43,708 bases of DNA from the NCBI GenBank assembly GCA_902769875.1, contig CACXQV010000017.1, positions 1 to 43,708 on the forward strand, written 5' to 3'. Numbering within the stretch: position 1 is the stretch's first letter; every line of letters begins with the position of its first letter. Under the pieces are notes generated by a model that worked only from the letters and a program-made list of their open reading frames with translations, searched no databases and was not told where the DNA came from. This stretch comes from an uncultured Bacteroidia bacterium. Lineage in GTDB: Bacteria > Bacteroidota > Bacteroidia > Bacteroidales > F082. A program made the translations under genes and the position numbers. Positions 41,720 through 43,708 of the stretch are shown here, one piece after another.

Positions 41720-43708
41720 ATGATTTACCCGACCAACTACGAACAAAAAATCGGCTTCGCCAGCATCCGACAGATGCTCTCCGACCACTGCATCAGCCAG
41801 ATGGGACTGGAGAATGCGGACAAGATGGCCTTTTCGGCCGACAAGGCCCGTATCCTCGAGAGCTTAGAGCAGACTGAGGAGTTCATCGGCCTCTTGCAGA
41901 CCGGCGTGCCTTTCCCCATGCGCGACTTCCACGACCTGCGCGAGGCCTTCCATCGCATCCAGATTGACGGCACCTGCCTCAACGTCGAGGACCTTTTTGC
42001 ACTGAAGCCATCGCTGAATGTCGTGGAGGCCATCCTGCGCTACGGCCACTCCGAGAGTGCCGACGCCACACCGCGCCTCAAGTCACTGATTGAGGACATC
42101 TTCATCGAACGCAGCGTCTTCACTGAGGTGAACCGCCTCGTCGACGACAAAGGCGAAATCCCCGATAACGCCTCTCCCGAGTTGGCCGAAATCCGACAGA
42201 GCATCCGCCGCAAGCAAGGCGGCATCGAGAAGCGCATTCGCCAAATCATGGGCGACGCCAAGACTGCGGGTTGGGTCGACCCGAAAGCGGAGCTCACCGT
42301 GCGCGACGGTCGCCTAGTCATCCCCGTGAAGGCGGGCGACAAACGCGCCATCCGCGGCTTCATCCACGACGAGTCGGCCACGGGACAGACCGTCTACATC
42401 GAACCCGCCGAGATCTTCGACACTTCCAACGAAATCAAAGAATTGGAATATGCCGAACGGCGCGAGATACACCGCATCCTCATGGCTTTCACAAGGTTGC
42501 TGCGGCCTTATCTCTCCGAGCTACGCAAAGCTTGGAACCTTTTAGGCGAACTCGACTTCATCCGCGCCAAGGCTTTGTTGGCCAACGACATCGGCGGTGT
42601 GAAACCTGAAATCAAAGACACACCTTTCATCAACTGGCAGCAGGCACGCCATCCCCTGCTCGAACGTAAGCTGAAGGCACAAGGCAAGCAAGTCGTTCCT
42701 TTGGACCTGAAACTCGATGAACACGATCGCATTCTGGTCATCAGCGGTCCTAACGCGGGCGGCAAGTCGGTATGCCTCAAGACCACAGGCCTGCTGCAAT
42801 ACATGCTGCAATGCGGACTGATGCCCTCCATGCGCGTCGACTCGCAATGCGGCTTGTTTGAAAACCTCTTCATAGACATCGGCGACGAGCAGTCCATCTT
42901 GGATGACCTCTCCACCTACAGTTCACACCTTATTAATATGAAGGCCCTGCTGGAGCAAGCCGACGGCCATACCCTATTCCTCATCGACGAGTTCGGCACG
43001 GGTACGGAGCCACAGTTGGGCGGTGCCATCGCTGAAGCCATCCTCTTGGAACTCAACAAAAAACAAGCCTTCGGCATGGTCACCACGCACTATGCCAACC
43101 TGAAGCTCTTGGCCGACAACCACGAGGGCATCATCAATGGTGCGATGCTGTTCGACACCAGGTTTATGCAGCCCATGTACATCATGATGACCGGCAAGCC
43201 TGGCTCATCGTTTGCCTTCGAGATTGCGAAGAAAATCGGCTTCCCGCGACAGATCCTTGACGATGCCGCCAACATCACCGGCGACCAGCACCTCAAGTTC
43301 GAGAAACAACTGCAGCAGCTCGAAGTCGACAAGAAAGCCATCCGCAAGAAAGAGCAAGACCTGCGCATCGCCGACCAGCTGCTCACCGAGGTGGTAGACA
43401 AATACAAAGGCCTGCTTTCTGAGTTAGAGAGCAAGAAAAAACAATATCTCCGTGAGGCCGCTGCCGAGGCGCAGGAACTGATTCAAAAAGCCAATAGCCA
43501 AATAGAGCGCACCATCAAGGAAATCAAGGAGGCACAGGCCGAAAAGACCAAGACCAAGGAAATCCGACAAAACCTCGAAAAGACCAAGGAAGAGATAGCG
43601 CAGAAAGCCAAGGAGGTGGCCGAGCAGAAGAAAAAGGAAGAGGCCGAAGTAGTGCTGAAAGTGGGCGACACCGTCTGCATCGACGACATGCAGGTGGTAG
43701 GCGAGATC
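41720..43708 (+). CDS. mutS2: MutS2 (5' part, cut by the window edge)
   Basis: 663 codons are visible and the frame is open at the right edge. The start MIYPTNYEQKIGF is the first ATG after the promoter box. The MutS-like lever and clamp region (about 100-310) leads to the ATPase with Walker A GPNAGGKS (about 338-345), Walker B LFLIDEFGTGTEP and the TTHYANLK switch. A long Lys/Glu-rich coiled coil follows (from about residue 530). The KOW-like and Smr nuclease domains would be beyond the edge. MutS2 acts on branched DNA to suppress recombination and, in some bacteria, on collided ribosomes. No mismatch-recognition domain I is present, as expected. Confidence 0.93.
   Translation, partial: MIYPTNYEQKIGFASIRQMLSDHCISQMGLENADKMAFSADKARILESLEQTEEFIGLLQTGVPFPMRDFHDLREAFHRIQIDGTCLNVEDLFALKPSLNVVEAILRYGHSESADATPRLKSLIEDIFIERSVFTEVNRLVDDKGEIPDNASPELAEIRQSIRRKQGGIEKRIRQIMGDAKTAGWVDPKAELTVRDGRLVIPVKAGDKRAIRGFIHDESATGQTVYIEPAEIFDTSNEIKELEYAERREIHRILMAFTRLLRPYLSELRKAWNLLGELDFIRAKALLANDIGGVKPEIKDTPFINWQQARHPLLERKLKAQGKQVVPLDLKLDEHDRILVISGPNAGGKSVCLKTTGLLQYMLQCGLMPSMRVDSQCGLFENLFIDIGDEQSILDDLSTYSSHLINMKALLEQADGHTLFLIDEFGTGTEPQLGGAIAEAILLELNKKQAFGMVTTHYANLKLLADNHEGIINGAMLFDTRFMQPMYIMMTGKPGSSFAFEIAKKIGFPRQILDDAANITGDQHLKFEKQLQQLEVDKKAIRKKEQDLRIADQLLTEVVDKYKGLLSELESKKKQYLREAAAEAQELIQKANSQIERTIKEIKEAQAEKTKTKEIRQNLEKTKEEIAQKAKEVAEQKKKEEAEVVLKVGDTVCIDDMQVVGEI

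Noticed and set aside
1-43708. tRNA or rRNA genes
   Set aside because: No segment with the conserved tRNA T-loop and CCA-like end, or rRNA signature stretches, was found on reading either strand.

Overview
The window looks like chromosomal DNA from a member of the Bacteroidales (Bacteroidota) that uses the type IX secretion system. Four things point there. Two giant gingipain-like C25 proteases end in type A T9SS sorting domains. A TonB-dependent receptor has a carboxypeptidase-regulatory-like N-terminus and sits with two DUF4249 lipoproteins. At least ten upstream regions carry the Bacteroidetes -7 box TAnnTTTG. Lipoproteins and FtsX-type permeases are of the kind usual in this phylum. No rRNA, tRNA, CRISPR array, integrase or transposase was seen.

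Layout. 1-317: 3' end of an AAA ATPase with a DUF234 tail. 435-6680 (all minus strand): SlyD-like FKBP isomerase, membrane VWA protein, DUF4062-GHKL-HTH protein, a small unknown protein, alpha/beta hydrolase and HdeD-like DUF308 protein. 6757-6857: a cluster of inverted AGATTTGGTT motifs. 6894-11703 (plus): kinase-like protein of the polyvalent-protein type, family 2 glycosyltransferase, Sua5/YrdC protein, DUF4160/DUF2442 pair and S41 C-terminal processing protease. 11850-15458 and 17483-20938: the two C25 proteases, separated by an unknown two-gene cassette and a TerB-DnaJ protein. 20939-21865: repeat-rich spacer with REP-like hairpins. 21866-23736 (minus): a small signal-peptide/TM protein translationally coupled to a lipoprotein, behind a long leader with an intrinsic terminator. 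23737-24703: hairpin-repeat spacer. 24704-29053 (minus): TonB receptor and two DUF4249 lipoproteins. 29132-31359 (minus): antitoxin, RelE-like toxin and an Rnl5-like RNA ligase, apparently one operon. 31397-33757 (minus): FtsX-type permease. 33823-35499: a second AAA/DUF234 ATPase framed by 96-bp direct repeats. 35502-40522: a damage-inducible mutagenesis cassette, with a self-cleaving XRE/S24 repressor divergent from a Y-family polymerase and a DnaE2/ImuC-like polymerase. 40604-41581: lipoprotein. 41720-end: MutS2, cut by the window edge.

How the parts may work together. The S41 protease and the two C25 proteases suggest an exported proteolytic programme, with T9SS placing the large proteases outside the cell. 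The TonB/DUF4249 operon would import an unknown nutrient. The S24 repressor, DinB-like and DnaE2-like genes match the SOS mutasome plan. Two arrangements stand out as possibly undescribed: (i) an RNA ligase cotranscribed with a RelE-type toxin-antitoxin pair, which could couple RNA cleavage to RNA repair, and (ii) an ATPase/nuclease-like gene bracketed by colinear 96-bp direct repeats that can fold into hairpins, suggesting a mobile or recombining unit without a recognisable transposase.
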